64,000 nt of DNA from Elusimicrobiota bacterium (GCA_016212795.1 JACRDT010000020.1:36298-100297); one strand, 5' to 3'. Positions 15,014 to 23,903 are shown, counted from the first letter of the stretch. Notes: generated by a model not told the origin, from the letters alone. Numbers and translations are program-made.

Positions 15014-16390
15014 ATGCAAAAGGCGGACACGGTGCTCGAACTCATCGGGAACACGCCGCTGCTCAAGACGCGCAAGCTGGACGCCGGGCGCTGCGAGCTC
15101 TTTCTGAAGCTGGAGAACCAGAACCCCGGGGGCTCCATCAAGGACCGCATCGCCCTCTCGATGATCGCGGCCGCCGAGCGGGACGGCAAGGTCCGGCAAG
15201 GCTCGACCTTGGTCGAGGCCACGGCGGGCAACACGGGGCTGGGGCTTGCCCTGGTCGCGGCCCAGAAAGGCTACAAGCTGGTCCTGGTCATCCCGGACAA
15301 GATGAGCCAGGAGAAGATCTCCCACCTCAGGGCCCTGGGGGCGACGATCGTCATGACCCGCTCCGATGTCGAGAAAGGCCACCCGGAGTACTACCAGGAC
15401 CTCGCCGAGAAGATCGCCCGCGAGACCAACGACAGCTTCTACGTCAACCAGTTCGGCAACCCCGCCAACCCCGAGGCCCACGAGAAAGGCACGGCGCCGG
15501 AGATCTGGGAGCAGATGGAGCGCCGCGTGGACGCCGTGGTCTGCGGCGTGGGCTCGGGCGGCACGATCACGGGCCTGAGCCGCTTCTTCGAGCGCGTCTC
15601 GCCCAAGACCGAGATGGTTCTGGCCGACCCGGCCGGCTCGGTCCTGGCCGGCTATGTGAAGACGGGCAAGCTCGGCAAGGCCGGGTCGTGGTTCGTGGAG
15701 GGCATCGGGGAGGATTTCGTGCCTCCGATCGCCGACCTCTCCCGGGTCGCCGCCGCCCACACGATCGACGACGGGGAGAGCTTCGCCGTGGCCCGGGACC
15801 TGCTGAGGCTGGAGGGGGTCCTGGCCGGGTCGTCGTCGGGCACCCTGGTCGCCGCCGCCCTGCGCTACTGCCGGGAGAGCCGCGAGCCCAAGCGCGTCGT
15901 GACCTTCGTCTGCGACAGCGGCAACAAGTATCTCTCCAAGATGTTCAACGACTTCTGGATGTCCGACCAGGGCTTCCTGAAGAAGACGTCGTTGGGCGAC
16001 TTGCGGGACCTCGTGGGCCGCCCCTACGGCGAGGGCTCGGTCTGCTCGGTCCGGCCCGACGACCCGCTCTTGACCGCGTTCATGCGCATGCGGCTCTACG
16101 ACTATTCCCAGCTCCCGGTCATTTCGGACGGGAAGGTGGTCGGCATCCTCGACGAGTCGGACCTCCTGCGGGCCGTGCACGAGGGCGCCTCGGACTACCG
16201 CAAGCCCGTGCGAGAGCACATGACGCGAGGGCTGGTCACGGTCCAGGCGCAGGCGTCGCTCAAGGAGGTCGCCGCGCTCCTGGACAAGGACCTGGCCGGA
16301 CTGTTGTATCATGAAGGGAAGTTCTACGGCCTGATCACGCGCGTGGACCTTCTGAACTATCTGCGGCGCAAGCTCGAGGTGCAACCATGA
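15014..16390 (+). CDS. cbs: Cystathionine beta-synthase with C-terminal CBS domain pair
   Basis: A PLP-dependent fold-II enzyme. The PLP lysine is Lys43 in NPGGSIKDR; other signatures are EATAGNTG and the phosphate loop GSGGTITG. About 120 C-terminal residues form two CBS motifs (SVRPDDPLLTAFMRMR and REHMTRGLVTVQAQASL), a regulatory Bateman module. ATG 15014 is preferred because the run of G at 15004-15010 acts as its ribosome-binding site; ATG 15002 would add four residues. It condenses serine (or O-acetylserine) with homocysteine, or makes cysteine/H2S. Its stop overlaps the next start as ATGA. Confidence 0.92.
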   Translation: MQKADTVLELIGNTPLLKTRKLDAGRCELFLKLENQNPGGSIKDRIALSMIAAAERDGKVRQGSTLVEATAGNTGLGLALVAAQKGYKLVLVIPDKMSQEKISHLRALGATIVMTRSDVEKGHPEYYQDLAEKIARETNDSFYVNQFGNPANPEAHEKGTAPEIWEQMERRVDAVVCGVGSGGTITGLSRFFERVSPKTEMVLADPAGSVLAGYVKTGKLGKAGSWFVEGIGEDFVPPIADLSRVAAAHTIDDGESFAVARDLLRLEGVLAGSSSGTLVAAALRYCRESREPKRVVTFVCDSGNKYLSKMFNDFWMSDQGFLKKTSLGDLRDLVGRPYGEGSVCSVRPDDPLLTAFMRMRLYDYSQLPVISDGKVVGILDESDLLRAVHEGASDYRKPVREHMTRGLVTVQAQASLKEVAALLDKDLAGLLYHEGKFYGLITRVDLLNYLRRKLEVQP

Positions 16391-17526
16391 GGTTCGAGAC
16401 GCTGGCCATCCACCGGGGGCAGGAGCCTGACGAGTCGACGGGGGCGGTGACGGTGCCGGTCTACCAGACATCCACCTACCAGCAGGACGGCGTGGGCAAG
16501 CCCCGGGGGTTCGAATACTCGCGCACCGGCAACCCCACCCGGGCGGCCCTGGAGACCGCCCTGGCCGCCCTGGAGGGCGGCCGCCACGGCCTGGCGTTCT
16601 CCTCGGGGGTGGCAGCCTCGTGCGCCGTGCTCGAGACCCTCAAGGCCGGGGACCACGTCGTGGCGGGCGACGACCTTTACGGGGGCACGTACCGGATCTT
16701 CGAGAAGGTCTACGCCAAGTGGGGGCTCAAGACGACCTACGTCGCGGCCGACGACCCGGGGGCGTTCAGGCGGGCGATCCAGGCCAACACCCGGCTCCTG
16801 TGGCTGGAGACCCCGACGAACCCGCTGCTGAGGGTCGCCGACGTGCGCGCCGTGGCGAGGGTGGCGGCCGAGGCGCGGGTGCCGCTGGCGGTGGACAACA
16901 CCTTCGCCAGCCCGTATTTCCAGCGGCCGCTCGAGCTCGGGGCTTCCATCGTCGTGCACAGCACCACGAAATACCTGGCGGGCCACAGCGACGTCATCGG
17001 CGGCGCGGTCGTGACCTCGGACCGCAGGATCTGGGAGGCCGTCAAGTTCCACCAGAACGCCGCCGGGGCGGTCCCCGGCCCCTGGGATTGCTGGCTGGTC
17101 CTGCGGGGGCTCAAGACCCTGGCCGTCCGGATGCGCGAGCATGAGAGCAACGCCCTGCACCTGGCGCGCAGGCTCCTCAAACACCCCAAGGTGGCGGCGG
17201 TCCATTACCCCGGCCTGCCGGGCGACAAGGGCCACCGGACGGCGAAGAGGCAGATGAGCGGGTTCGGTGGCATGATCAGCGTGGAACTGGCGGGCGGGCC
17301 GAAAGCCGTCCACCGGTTCTTCTCCAGAATGAGGCTGTTCATCCTCGCGGAGAGCCTGGGCGGGGTGGAGTCCCTGGTGTGCTATCCCCCGGCCATGACG
17401 CACGGCTCCCTGCCCAGGGAGGAGCGGCTCCGGCGGGGCATCAAGGACGACCTCGTGCGTCTGTCCGTGGGGCTTGAGAACAAGCAGGACCTGTGGGACG
17501 ACCTGAAGCAAGCCCTGGGAGGTTGA
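16387..17526 (+). CDS. Cystathionine gamma-synthase/gamma-lyase family enzyme
   Basis: A 379-residue Cys/Met-metabolism PLP enzyme. Recognisable motifs are YSRTGNPTRAALE near the start, LETPTNPLLRVAD, and the PLP-lysine region VHSTTKYLAGHSDVIGG. It overlaps the cystathionine beta-synthase gene by four bases. Together they could run reverse transsulfuration (homocysteine to cysteine). Lyase versus synthase activity cannot be separated by sequence reading alone, but the pairing favours a lyase. Its proximity to a radical SAM peptide gene raises the possibility of dedicated cysteine or sulfide supply. Confidence 0.92.
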   Translation: MRFETLAIHRGQEPDESTGAVTVPVYQTSTYQQDGVGKPRGFEYSRTGNPTRAALETALAALEGGRHGLAFSSGVAASCAVLETLKAGDHVVAGDDLYGGTYRIFEKVYAKWGLKTTYVAADDPGAFRRAIQANTRLLWLETPTNPLLRVADVRAVARVAAEARVPLAVDNTFASPYFQRPLELGASIVVHSTTKYLAGHSDVIGGAVVTSDRRIWEAVKFHQNAAGAVPGPWDCWLVLRGLKTLAVRMREHESNALHLARRLLKHPKVAAVHYPGLPGDKGHRTAKRQMSGFGGMISVELAGGPKAVHRFFSRMRLFILAESLGGVESLVCYPPAMTHGSLPREERLRRGIKDDLVRLSVGLENKQDLWDDLKQALGG

Positions 17527-17527
17527 G

Positions 17528-18964
17528 GTGAGTTTCCAGACCAAGGTCACCCTCGTCTTCGCCTCCTTCTGCTCCCTGCTCTTCCTGGCGGCCGGGAGCC
17601 TGCTCTACCGCGATTTCTCCTACCGGCTCCGCCGCGACATAGGCTTCGAGCTCTGCGCGGTCGCCGTCACGACCGCGATGCAGCTCGACGGCGACGAGAT
17701 CCAGGCCTTCGTCAAGCCCGAGGACATGAAGAAACCCTCCTACGTCAAGATGCGCCGCCTCCTGGCTTCCGTGCGCAAGGCCACGGCCTTCCTGTCGGTG
17801 GAGGACCTCTGCCTGTTCCGCCGGACGGCCACGCCCAACAAATGGGAGTACATCGTCGACGCCGACGAGACCCCGGACCAGGCGAACCTCGGCGACCCGT
17901 TCGACGCCACGACCTGGCACGAGATGCGCGCCGCCTACGACGGCCCGACGCTCGACCGCGACTTCCACCGCGACGAGCAGGGGGCCTACCTCTCCGGCTA
18001 CGCCCCGGTGCACAACAAGCACGGGGACGCGGTCGCGGTCCTGGAGGTGTACACCAACGCCGTCACCTTCAAGGACATCCTGCGCCGCGTCCGCACCGGG
18101 ATGCTCCAGATCCTGGCGGGCGTCCTCCTGCTGACCTGGCCCTGCAGCTTCGTCCTGGGCCGCCTGCTGTCGAGGCCGCTGCGGGAACTCGCCCGCGCCG
18201 CCGAGGAGGTCGGCAAGGGGAACTTCGACCACGCCGTCTCCCTGCCCAGGGGCGGCGAGTTCGACGCGCTCGGGCAGGCGTTCATCAAGATGACCGCCGG
18301 CCTCAAGGAGCGCGACTTCGTCAAGCAGGTGATCCAGCGCTACGTCAGCAAGGAGGTCGCGGCCAAGATCATGGAGATGCCCCTCGCCGAGCTCCTCGCG
18401 GGCGAGCGGCGCCGCGTCACCGTCCTGTTCACCGACGTGCGCAGCTTCACGGGGATGGCCGAGAAGATGCGCCCCGAGGAGGTCCTGCAGATCCTCAACG
18501 ACCACTTCTCCATCCTCATCGACGCGCTCTTCGACTTCGAGGGGACCCTCGACAAGTTCCTGGGCGACGGCCTCATGGCGATCTTCGGCGCCCCGATCAC
18601 GCATCCCAACGACGCCGAGCGCGCCGTGCGCGCCGGCTTGCGCATGCTGGCCAGGATCGAGGGCTTCAACCTCCGGCAGCGCTCCGCCGGGAAGCCCGAG
18701 CTCCGCATCGGCATCGGCGTCAACACCGGCACCGCGGTCGCGGGCAACATCGGCTCGGACAAGAGGAAGGAGTACTCCGTCATCGGGGACACGGTCAACG
18801 TCGCCGCCCGCCTGCAGGGGCTGGCCAAGGCGGGGGAGCTCGTCATCAGCCAGACGACCTACGAGGAGATCCGGGACCTCGTCAAGGTCGAGAAGCTGCC
18901 CCCGCAGACGCTCAAGGGGAAGGACGGGCCGGTGGACGTCTACCGGGTCCTGGCCATCGACTGA
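17528..18964 (+). CDS. Membrane-bound class III adenylate/guanylate cyclase
   Basis: A 478-residue protein starting at GTG one base after the previous stop. TM1 (about 8-26), an extracytoplasmic sensor of ~155 residues, TM2 (about 190-208), a HAMP linker (RPLRELARAAEEVGKGNF) and a C-terminal cyclase domain (VTVLFTDVRSFTGMAEKM, then DKFLGDGLMAIFGAP, then YSVIGDTVNVAARL). Metal-binding Asp residues are present (FTDVR and GDG), with Lys in DKFLGD and Thr in GDTVN, so cAMP is the more likely product. A cyclic-nucleotide-binding protein is encoded at 23030-23533. Confidence 0.92.
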   Translation: MSFQTKVTLVFASFCSLLFLAAGSLLYRDFSYRLRRDIGFELCAVAVTTAMQLDGDEIQAFVKPEDMKKPSYVKMRRLLASVRKATAFLSVEDLCLFRRTATPNKWEYIVDADETPDQANLGDPFDATTWHEMRAAYDGPTLDRDFHRDEQGAYLSGYAPVHNKHGDAVAVLEVYTNAVTFKDILRRVRTGMLQILAGVLLLTWPCSFVLGRLLSRPLRELARAAEEVGKGNFDHAVSLPRGGEFDALGQAFIKMTAGLKERDFVKQVIQRYVSKEVAAKIMEMPLAELLAGERRRVTVLFTDVRSFTGMAEKMRPEEVLQILNDHFSILIDALFDFEGTLDKFLGDGLMAIFGAPITHPNDAERAVRAGLRMLARIEGFNLRQRSAGKPELRIGIGVNTGTAVAGNIGSDKRKEYSVIGDTVNVAARLQGLAKAGELVISQTTYEEIRDLVKVEKLPPQTLKGKDGPVDVYRVLAID

Positions 18965-18970
18965 CGGGGA

Positions 18971-19007
18971 AAGCCGCGGCCCCCGGTCGTCCCGGGGGCC
19001 GCGGCTT
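18971..19007. terminator. Bidirectional hairpin between convergent genes
   Basis: Perfect 16-bp arms (18971-18986 and 18992-19007) with a five-base loop. It starts AA and ends TT, so it could serve both the cyclase gene and the protease gene that converge here. Confidence 0.8.
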
Positions 19008-19022
19008 CGGTCCTCGCCGGCG

Positions 19023-20909
19023 TCAGTTCTTGGCCTTCTTGTACTGGGCGAAGTTCTTGCGCAGGTAATCCACGGCCCTCTCGGCGTTGACCACCCCGCC
19101 CATGGAGCCGGCGTAGGGGTTGCCGTTGGCCAAGGGGAGCGAGCTCTCCTTGAGGATGGTCCGGATCTGCTCGGAGGTGAGCTCCACGCCCAGCTGCCGG
19201 CCCGCCTGCAAGACGAGCGCGGTCACGGCCGCGACGTGGGGCGTGGCGGGCGAGGTGCCGTTGGCCGCCGTGGTCATCTGGTCCGTGAACATGTTGGCGT
19301 AGTCGCCCGAGCGGTCGAACTTGGCCGACCGCACCGCCACGCCGTAGCCCCAGACGTCGGGCTTCTCGATGGACTTGGCGTTCTTGGGGTCCATCACGGT
19401 GCCGTCGCCGGAGAACTCGGCCACCCGGCGGAAGTAGTCCGACGCGCCCACGGTGATCGCTTCGGGCAGGTAGCCGGGCCGGGCCATCTTGGTCTGTCCC
19501 TCGTTGCCGGCCGCCACGACCACCACCACGCCCTGGGAGCTCAGCTTCTTGACCCAGGCGCTCAGGGCGTCGGTGTCGGCCCCGACCGTGCCGGTGTTCG
19601 TGCCCGGGATGCCCAGGCTCATGCTGACGATGTCGATCTTCGAGCCCTTCTTCCTGCCGTCGATGATGGCCTGGTTGTGGTCGTAGACCTGCTGGAGCCC
19701 CTTGGCGATGGTCGCGATCGTCATGGGGAGGTCGTGCTGGAGCTCGGCCGGGATCTCGGCGCGGGCTTCCTCGTCGAGAACCTTCAGGCTGAGGATCTTG
19801 GCTTGCGGGGCGTAGGCGTGGAAGACGCCCGCCATGTGCGTGCCGTGGCCGCCGCGGTTGTCGGGCGTCCCGAAGAGGTCCTTGCCGGACGCGTCGACGT
19901 GGGTGTGGTCCACGTAGCGGTGGTCCGTCAGGTTGGCCCAGTCCGTCACGGAGCCCCGGAGGAACGGGTGGTCCTTGTCGATGCCGGTGTCGAGGATGGC
20001 GATCGTGACGCCCTGGCCGTCGATGTTGCGCCGCCAGAGCTTGTCCACGCGGTCCTGCCAGAGGCTGTGCCCCATGGGGTAGGCCAGGAAGACGGCCCTC
20101 CATTGAGGCTCGGTCAGCTCCTTCTCGGGGATGAGCTGCACGAGTCGCCTGAGGGTCTCGGGCACGAGGGGCACGAAGGTCGGGTTGAGCTGGAGGGCGT
20201 CCATCTCGGCGATGATCTGCTCGAGGAAGGCCTTCTTGTCGGCCACGGCGTCCTTCTTGTCGGCCGGGAGCTTGTCCATGACGTCCACGACGAGCTTGAG
20301 GGCGTCCTGCCTCGCCTTGAGGGCGTCGCGCAGGGACTTGCCGCTCTTGCCCCGCTGCAGGCCGACGTAGTCGGTGTCTCCCTGGACCTCCTTGGCCATG
20401 ACCTGCTTGATCTTCTCCTTGTAGGCGGCGAGGAGCTCGGGGTGGGCTTGGTACTTGGGGTCCACGGACCGCTCGAGGTGGTTCTTGATCGAGAGGAGGA
20501 GCATGTAGAGCTTCTTGTAGGTGACCTTCGCGACCGCCTCCGGGGTGGCCGCGTCCAGGGTCTCCAGCAGGGACCGCCCGAGGGCGGAGGGCGAGCTGAA
20601 GGTGATGGAATAGAGCTGGCAGTAGGCCATGTTCTCCTGGATGCTGGAGGGGTCCTGGATGTAGAGGGCGGGGGGAAGGCCGTAGTCCTGGAGGGCCTGG
20701 GCCGCCTTGATGGAATCGGAGGGCCCGATCGGGACGGCGGGGATGCCCAGGGCGGGGAAGGTCATCCCCGTGCCAGGGACCCCGACTTTCGGGAGCTTCT
20801 CGGGAGGCGCCACCGTCTGGGCGTGGGACACGGCGCTGAAGGCTCCCAGCAAGAGAGCCAGGAGCGCGGTTCCCGCGATTCTCGAGACTGAGTGGGCTGG
20901 TTTCATCAT
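19023..20909 (-). CDS. Secreted subtilisin-like (S8) serine protease
   Basis: A 628-residue secreted protease. The signal peptide ends near residue 31 (SAVSHAQ), a helical pro-region of ~260 residues follows, and the S8 catalytic triad is complete: Asp307 (AILDTGID), His355 (GGHGTHMAG) and Ser553 (NGTSPATPHV), with the oxyanion Asn469 (AAGNEG). The first ATG of ATGATG follows GGAGG closely. The C-terminus ends soon after the catalytic domain, with no sorting tag. It is likely autoprocessed and exported across the inner membrane. Confidence 0.93.
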   Translation of the reverse strand: MMKPAHSVSRIAGTALLALLLGAFSAVSHAQTVAPPEKLPKVGVPGTGMTFPALGIPAVPIGPSDSIKAAQALQDYGLPPALYIQDPSSIQENMAYCQLYSITFSSPSALGRSLLETLDAATPEAVAKVTYKKLYMLLLSIKNHLERSVDPKYQAHPELLAAYKEKIKQVMAKEVQGDTDYVGLQRGKSGKSLRDALKARQDALKLVVDVMDKLPADKKDAVADKKAFLEQIIAEMDALQLNPTFVPLVPETLRRLVQLIPEKELTEPQWRAVFLAYPMGHSLWQDRVDKLWRRNIDGQGVTIAILDTGIDKDHPFLRGSVTDWANLTDHRYVDHTHVDASGKDLFGTPDNRGGHGTHMAGVFHAYAPQAKILSLKVLDEEARAEIPAELQHDLPMTIATIAKGLQQVYDHNQAIIDGRKKGSKIDIVSMSLGIPGTNTGTVGADTDALSAWVKKLSSQGVVVVVAAGNEGQTKMARPGYLPEAITVGASDYFRRVAEFSGDGTVMDPKNAKSIEKPDVWGYGVAVRSAKFDRSGDYANMFTDQMTTAANGTSPATPHVAAVTALVLQAGRQLGVELTSEQIRTILKESSLPLANGNPYAGSMGGVVNAERAVDYLRKNFAQYKKAKN

Positions 20910-20986
20910 AAGTCCTCCCTACTCAAAGTGTAGTCCGTTCGGGGCAGGCGGGTCAGTTCCGGGGGGCCCAGGCGCGGGGTGGTTTT

Positions 20987-21008
20987 GGGCCTAGCCGGCC
21001 CTAGGCCC
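20987..21008. repeat. CTAG-containing palindrome
   Basis: Arms GGGCCTAG / CTAGGCCC around CCGGCC, in the 145-bp gap between divergent genes. A second CTAG-centred palindrome lies at 28916-28938. It could be an operator or a remnant element. Confidence 0.55.
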
Positions 21009-21018
21009 AACGGCCTAG

Positions 21019-21047
21019 TCGACAGGGTTTCTCCAAAGTGATATCCT
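21019..21047 (+). promoter_or_regulatory. Candidate promoter of the receiver-thioesterase gene
   Basis: TCGACA (21019-21024), a 17-base spacer and TATCCT (21042-21047) preceded by TGA, an imperfect extended -10. The ATG is eight bases downstream, so the leader would be almost absent. Confidence 0.4.
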
Positions 21048-21054
21048 CGATGCG

Positions 21055-21945
21055 ATGCAGAAGAGGATCCTCATCGTGGACGACGACATGGGCCTGGTCG
21101 CCCCTCTGAAGGAGGGGCTCGAGTCCGTGGGCTACAGGGTCTCGGTCGCCTACGACGGCCTGCAAGGGGTCCTCCAGGCGCACCAGACCAAGCCGGACGC
21201 CATCATCCTGGACTATCAGATGCCGGGGGGAGGGGGGCATACCGTCTACGAGCGGCTGCGCGGCGCCCCGGACACGGCCAAGATCCCCATCATCTTCTCC
21301 AGCGTCGTGCCGGCCGAGGAGATCAAGAGGAAGATCAAGCTGGGGGAGAACACCTTCTTTTTGCGCAAGCCCATCGGGCTCCACCAGTTCATCTCGGTCC
21401 TGAACACGGTGCTGGGGCTGTCGGTGGGGGGCATCCCGGCGTTCTCCCCGGTCCCGCCTCCTCCTCCTCCGCAGCCCGACAGGCCCGCCCATCCCAAGCC
21501 CAAGCCGCCCAAGCCGCGGTCGCACGAGTTCAACGTCCGGGTGACCTACGCGGACACGGACAAGATGGGCGTGATCTACTACGCCAACTACTTCAGGTAC
21601 TTCGAGCAGGGGCGCGTCGAGCTCCTCAGGTCCCTGGGCGTGCGCTACCGCGACCTGGAGGTCCAGCGCAAGCTCTTCATCCCCGTGGTGGAGACGGGCT
21701 GCCGGTACCTGGCGGCCAGCCGCTACGACGACCTGCTGGTGGTCAAGACCTGCATCTCGGACCTGGGCAAGGCCAGCATCAGGTTCAGCTACGTCATCCT
21801 CGACTCGGAGCTGGGCGACAAGAAGGCCGCCGACGGCTTCACCCGCCACGCCGTCGTCAACGACCTCTGGCGCGCCGTCAGGGTCCCCGACGACCTGAGG
21901 AAGCTCCTGGAGCCCTTCGTGGGAGACCCGTCCGCCCTGGAATAG
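21055..21945 (+). CDS. Response-regulator receiver domain fused to a YbgC-type thioesterase
   Basis: A 296-residue two-domain protein. Residues 1-120 are a CheY-like receiver with DDD (9-11), phospho-acceptor Asp53 (IILDYQMP) and FLRKP with the conserved Lys. A Pro-rich linker (about 140-165) follows. Residues 168-296 are a hot-dog acyl-CoA thioesterase of the 4-hydroxybenzoyl-CoA/YbgC type with YADTDKMGVIYYANYF, which includes the catalytic Asp. This fusion is unusual: it suggests phosphorylation control of acyl-CoA hydrolysis or recruitment. No histidine kinase is encoded nearby. Confidence 0.9.
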   Translation: MQKRILIVDDDMGLVAPLKEGLESVGYRVSVAYDGLQGVLQAHQTKPDAIILDYQMPGGGGHTVYERLRGAPDTAKIPIIFSSVVPAEEIKRKIKLGENTFFLRKPIGLHQFISVLNTVLGLSVGGIPAFSPVPPPPPPQPDRPAHPKPKPPKPRSHEFNVRVTYADTDKMGVIYYANYFRYFEQGRVELLRSLGVRYRDLEVQRKLFIPVVETGCRYLAASRYDDLLVVKTCISDLGKASIRFSYVILDSELGDKKAADGFTRHAVVNDLWRAVRVPDDLRKLLEPFVGDPSALE

Positions 21946-21951
21946 AGCCGT

Positions 21952-23037
21952 TCAGGTGTAGGGCGAGACCTGGGACTCGACGGGGGCGTGGATGTGCAGG
22001 TACCCCTCGGTGGTGTACCATTCCCACCCGACCTTCAGCAGCGCCTTGATGATGCAGGCCGCCGGCACGGCGAAGACCAGCCCCAGGAAGCCGAACATCT
22101 CCCCGCCGATCATCAGGGAGAGGAGGTAGACCAGCGGATGGAGCTTGACCGCGTGCTTGGAAACCACGGGCTGGACGAAGGCCTCGTCCGCCAGCCTGAT
22201 CCCGGTGAACAGCAGGACGACCTTCAGGCCCGGCACGATGGAGCCGAACTGGACCCAGGCCGCGATCCCGCCCACGCCCGCCCCCAGGATGGCGCCCATG
22301 TAGGGGATGAAGGAGGCGAGGCCCGAGAGCGCCGCGATGGCGATCGAATACTGGACCCCCAGGAACTTCAGCCCCACGTAGGAGCCCATGCCGATGGCTG
22401 CGACCACGATCAGGGCGCCGCGCACGTAGTTGCCCAGCGAGGTCTCGATCTCCGAGATGAGATAGAGGGTCTGCTCCACGTAGCGTCCCGGGCAGAGCTG
22501 GATGAACCCCGACAGGATGTTGTGCCAGTCCAGGAGCAGGAAGAAGGTGATGAACGGGATCAGGAAGAAGAGCGACAGGAACGGGAAGAGCCCGAACAGC
22601 AGCGACGGGACGTTCTGGACCTGCTTGAGGAGGTTGCCGTGGAGCGAGTCGGTGTACGCCTTGGCGGCTTTCGCCTCGATGGGCAGGTAGCGCAGGGCCC
22701 TCTTCTCCGCGGCGGCGATGACGTCCTGGACCTTGTCGAGATAGGCGGGGAGGTTCTCGTTGAGCTGGGTCAGCTCCTCCTTGACGCCGGGGACGACCTG
22801 CTGGGTGACCACGGTCAGGCTGGCGGCGACGAAGATGTAGAAGAACACGACGGCGGCCTCGCGGCGCAGGCCCTGGCTCTCCATCCAGTTGATGACCGGG
22901 TTCAGGAAGTAGGCCAGGGCCACGCTCAGCAGGAAGGGGGCGAGGACGGTCCGCAGGTTGTAGACGGCCAGGGCGCTCAGGCCCAGCACCGTCAGGACCG
23001 GGATGAGGGGGAAGGACCGCGGCTCCGCTTTAGCCAT
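21952..23037 (-). CDS. AI-2E/PerM-family membrane transporter
   Basis: A 361-residue polytopic protein with about seven to eight membrane segments. It has the family landmarks: paired N-terminal helices (LAPFLLSVALAYFLNPVINW), a central soluble region (about 85-140), FITFFLLLDW, and the C-terminal LASFIPYMGAILG and GEMFGFLGLVFAVPAACIIKAL. Members export small molecules or act as Na+/H+ antiporters; the substrate cannot be told. It overlaps the end of the upstream cNMP-binding gene by eight bases, so the two are translationally coupled. Confidence 0.9.
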   Translation of the reverse strand: MAKAEPRSFPLIPVLTVLGLSALAVYNLRTVLAPFLLSVALAYFLNPVINWMESQGLRREAAVVFFYIFVAASLTVVTQQVVPGVKEELTQLNENLPAYLDKVQDVIAAAEKRALRYLPIEAKAAKAYTDSLHGNLLKQVQNVPSLLFGLFPFLSLFFLIPFITFFLLLDWHNILSGFIQLCPGRYVEQTLYLISEIETSLGNYVRGALIVVAAIGMGSYVGLKFLGVQYSIAIAALSGLASFIPYMGAILGAGVGGIAAWVQFGSIVPGLKVVLLFTGIRLADEAFVQPVVSKHAVKLHPLVYLLSLMIGGEMFGFLGLVFAVPAACIIKALLKVGWEWYTTEGYLHIHAPVESQVSPYT

Positions 23038-23533
23038 ACGTGGGAGGCTGCTGCAGGAGGGCCATCTTGTTGGCGTGGCGCAGGCGCGCCGACATGAGAT
23101 GGGCCAGATGGGTCATGATGCTCACGCCGATGCGCGGGTGGTAGTGGAGGATCTCCTCGAGGTTGGCTCGATAGAGGAGGTGCACCTGGGAGCGCTCGAG
23201 CGCCCTGGCGCTGGCCGCGCGGGGGAGCCTCTCCAGCATCGCCATCTCGCCGAAGAAATCCCCGGGCTCGAGGGTGAAGATCTTGCGGCTCTTGCCGGCG
23301 TGGTCCCTCATGCCCAGTTCCACCTTGCCCGATTCCAGGACGAACATCGCGCGGCCGATGTCTCCCTCCTCGAAGATGACCTCCCCTTCTTTGTAGATGC
23401 GGGTGTGCAGGGAGCGGACGAGGAAGCCCAGGTCCCGGGAGCTCAGGTCCTTGAAGAGCTCGAGGGAACGGAGGAAGACCTTCTTCTTGTGCAGCTCCGG
23501 GTCGGTGAAGATACGCTTGAGGAACCTGAGCAT
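23030..23533 (-). CDS. Cyclic-nucleotide-binding (Crp-like sensor) domain protein without DNA-binding domain
   Basis: A 167-residue protein whose core is one cNMP-binding beta-roll: GEVIFEEGD, FVLESGKVEL, and the phosphate-binding cassette FFGEMAMLERLPRAASARA. There is no helix-turn-helix after it, only a helical tail, so it is not a typical Crp regulator. Overlap with the PerM-type transporter gene suggests ligand-gated control of that transporter; the cyclase at 17528 could make the ligand. Both are inferences. Confidence 0.88.
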   Translation of the reverse strand: MLRFLKRIFTDPELHKKKVFLRSLELFKDLSSRDLGFLVRSLHTRIYKEGEVIFEEGDIGRAMFVLESGKVELGMRDHAGKSRKIFTLEPGDFFGEMAMLERLPRAASARALERSQVHLLYRANLEEILHYHPRIGVSIMTHLAHLMSARLRHANKMALLQQPPTYG

Positions 23534-23622
23534 ATGCTATTTGACCCTCGTGGCTATGTGGCCCTCATGGCTGGCCGCCAAGCCCGGCTGCCTCCGGGAG
23601 TCGGCGGAGCCGCTCCCCGTAT

Positions 23623-23868
23623 CTATTCCTTCTGCTGCCGTCCGGCCCACAGGCCCGCGACGACGGAGGCGGCCGCCGAGAGGGTCTGGAGCCACCCGGA
23701 CCTCATGACGGAGCCGAAATGGTCGACCTCCTCGTCGATGCGGTAGGTCAACACCTCGATGGCCCGGGCCGTCTGGCGCAGGGTCAGCAGTGTCGCCACG
23801 AAGAAAACCAGGGCGACCGCCAACTCGATGACGATCAGGCAAAGACAGACGGCGACGATGGTTTCCAC
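23623..23868 (-). CDS. DUF948-like small membrane protein
   Basis: An 81-residue protein from a GTG start with one N-terminal membrane segment (IVAVCLCLIVIELAVALVFFVATLL), a short coiled helix (RQTARAIEVLTYRIDEEVDHF) and a second hydrophobic stretch (LSAAASVVAGLWAG). This matches the layout of DUF948 envelope proteins. The promoter's -10 ends six bases before the GTG, so the message may be leaderless. It probably shares a transcript with the two genes downstream. Confidence 0.65.
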   Translation of the reverse strand: METIVAVCLCLIVIELAVALVFFVATLLTLRQTARAIEVLTYRIDEEVDHFGSVMRSGWLQTLSAAASVVAGLWAGRQQKE

Positions 23869-23874
23869 GTCCTG

Positions 23875-23903
23875 ACTATAACACAATCCACGGTGTGTGT
23901 CAA
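23875..23903 (-). promoter_or_regulatory. Consensus promoter giving a probably leaderless message
   Basis: On the minus strand: TTGACA (23903-23898), 17-base spacer, TATAGT (23880-23875). Start of transcription is expected at or next to the G of the GTG at 23868. Confidence 0.78.

Noticed and set aside
13616..16471. Minus-strand open frame of ~950 codons opposite the radical SAM and CBS genes
   Set aside because: It crosses two well-supported plus-strand genes and the terminator-like hairpin, and has shadow-type composition.
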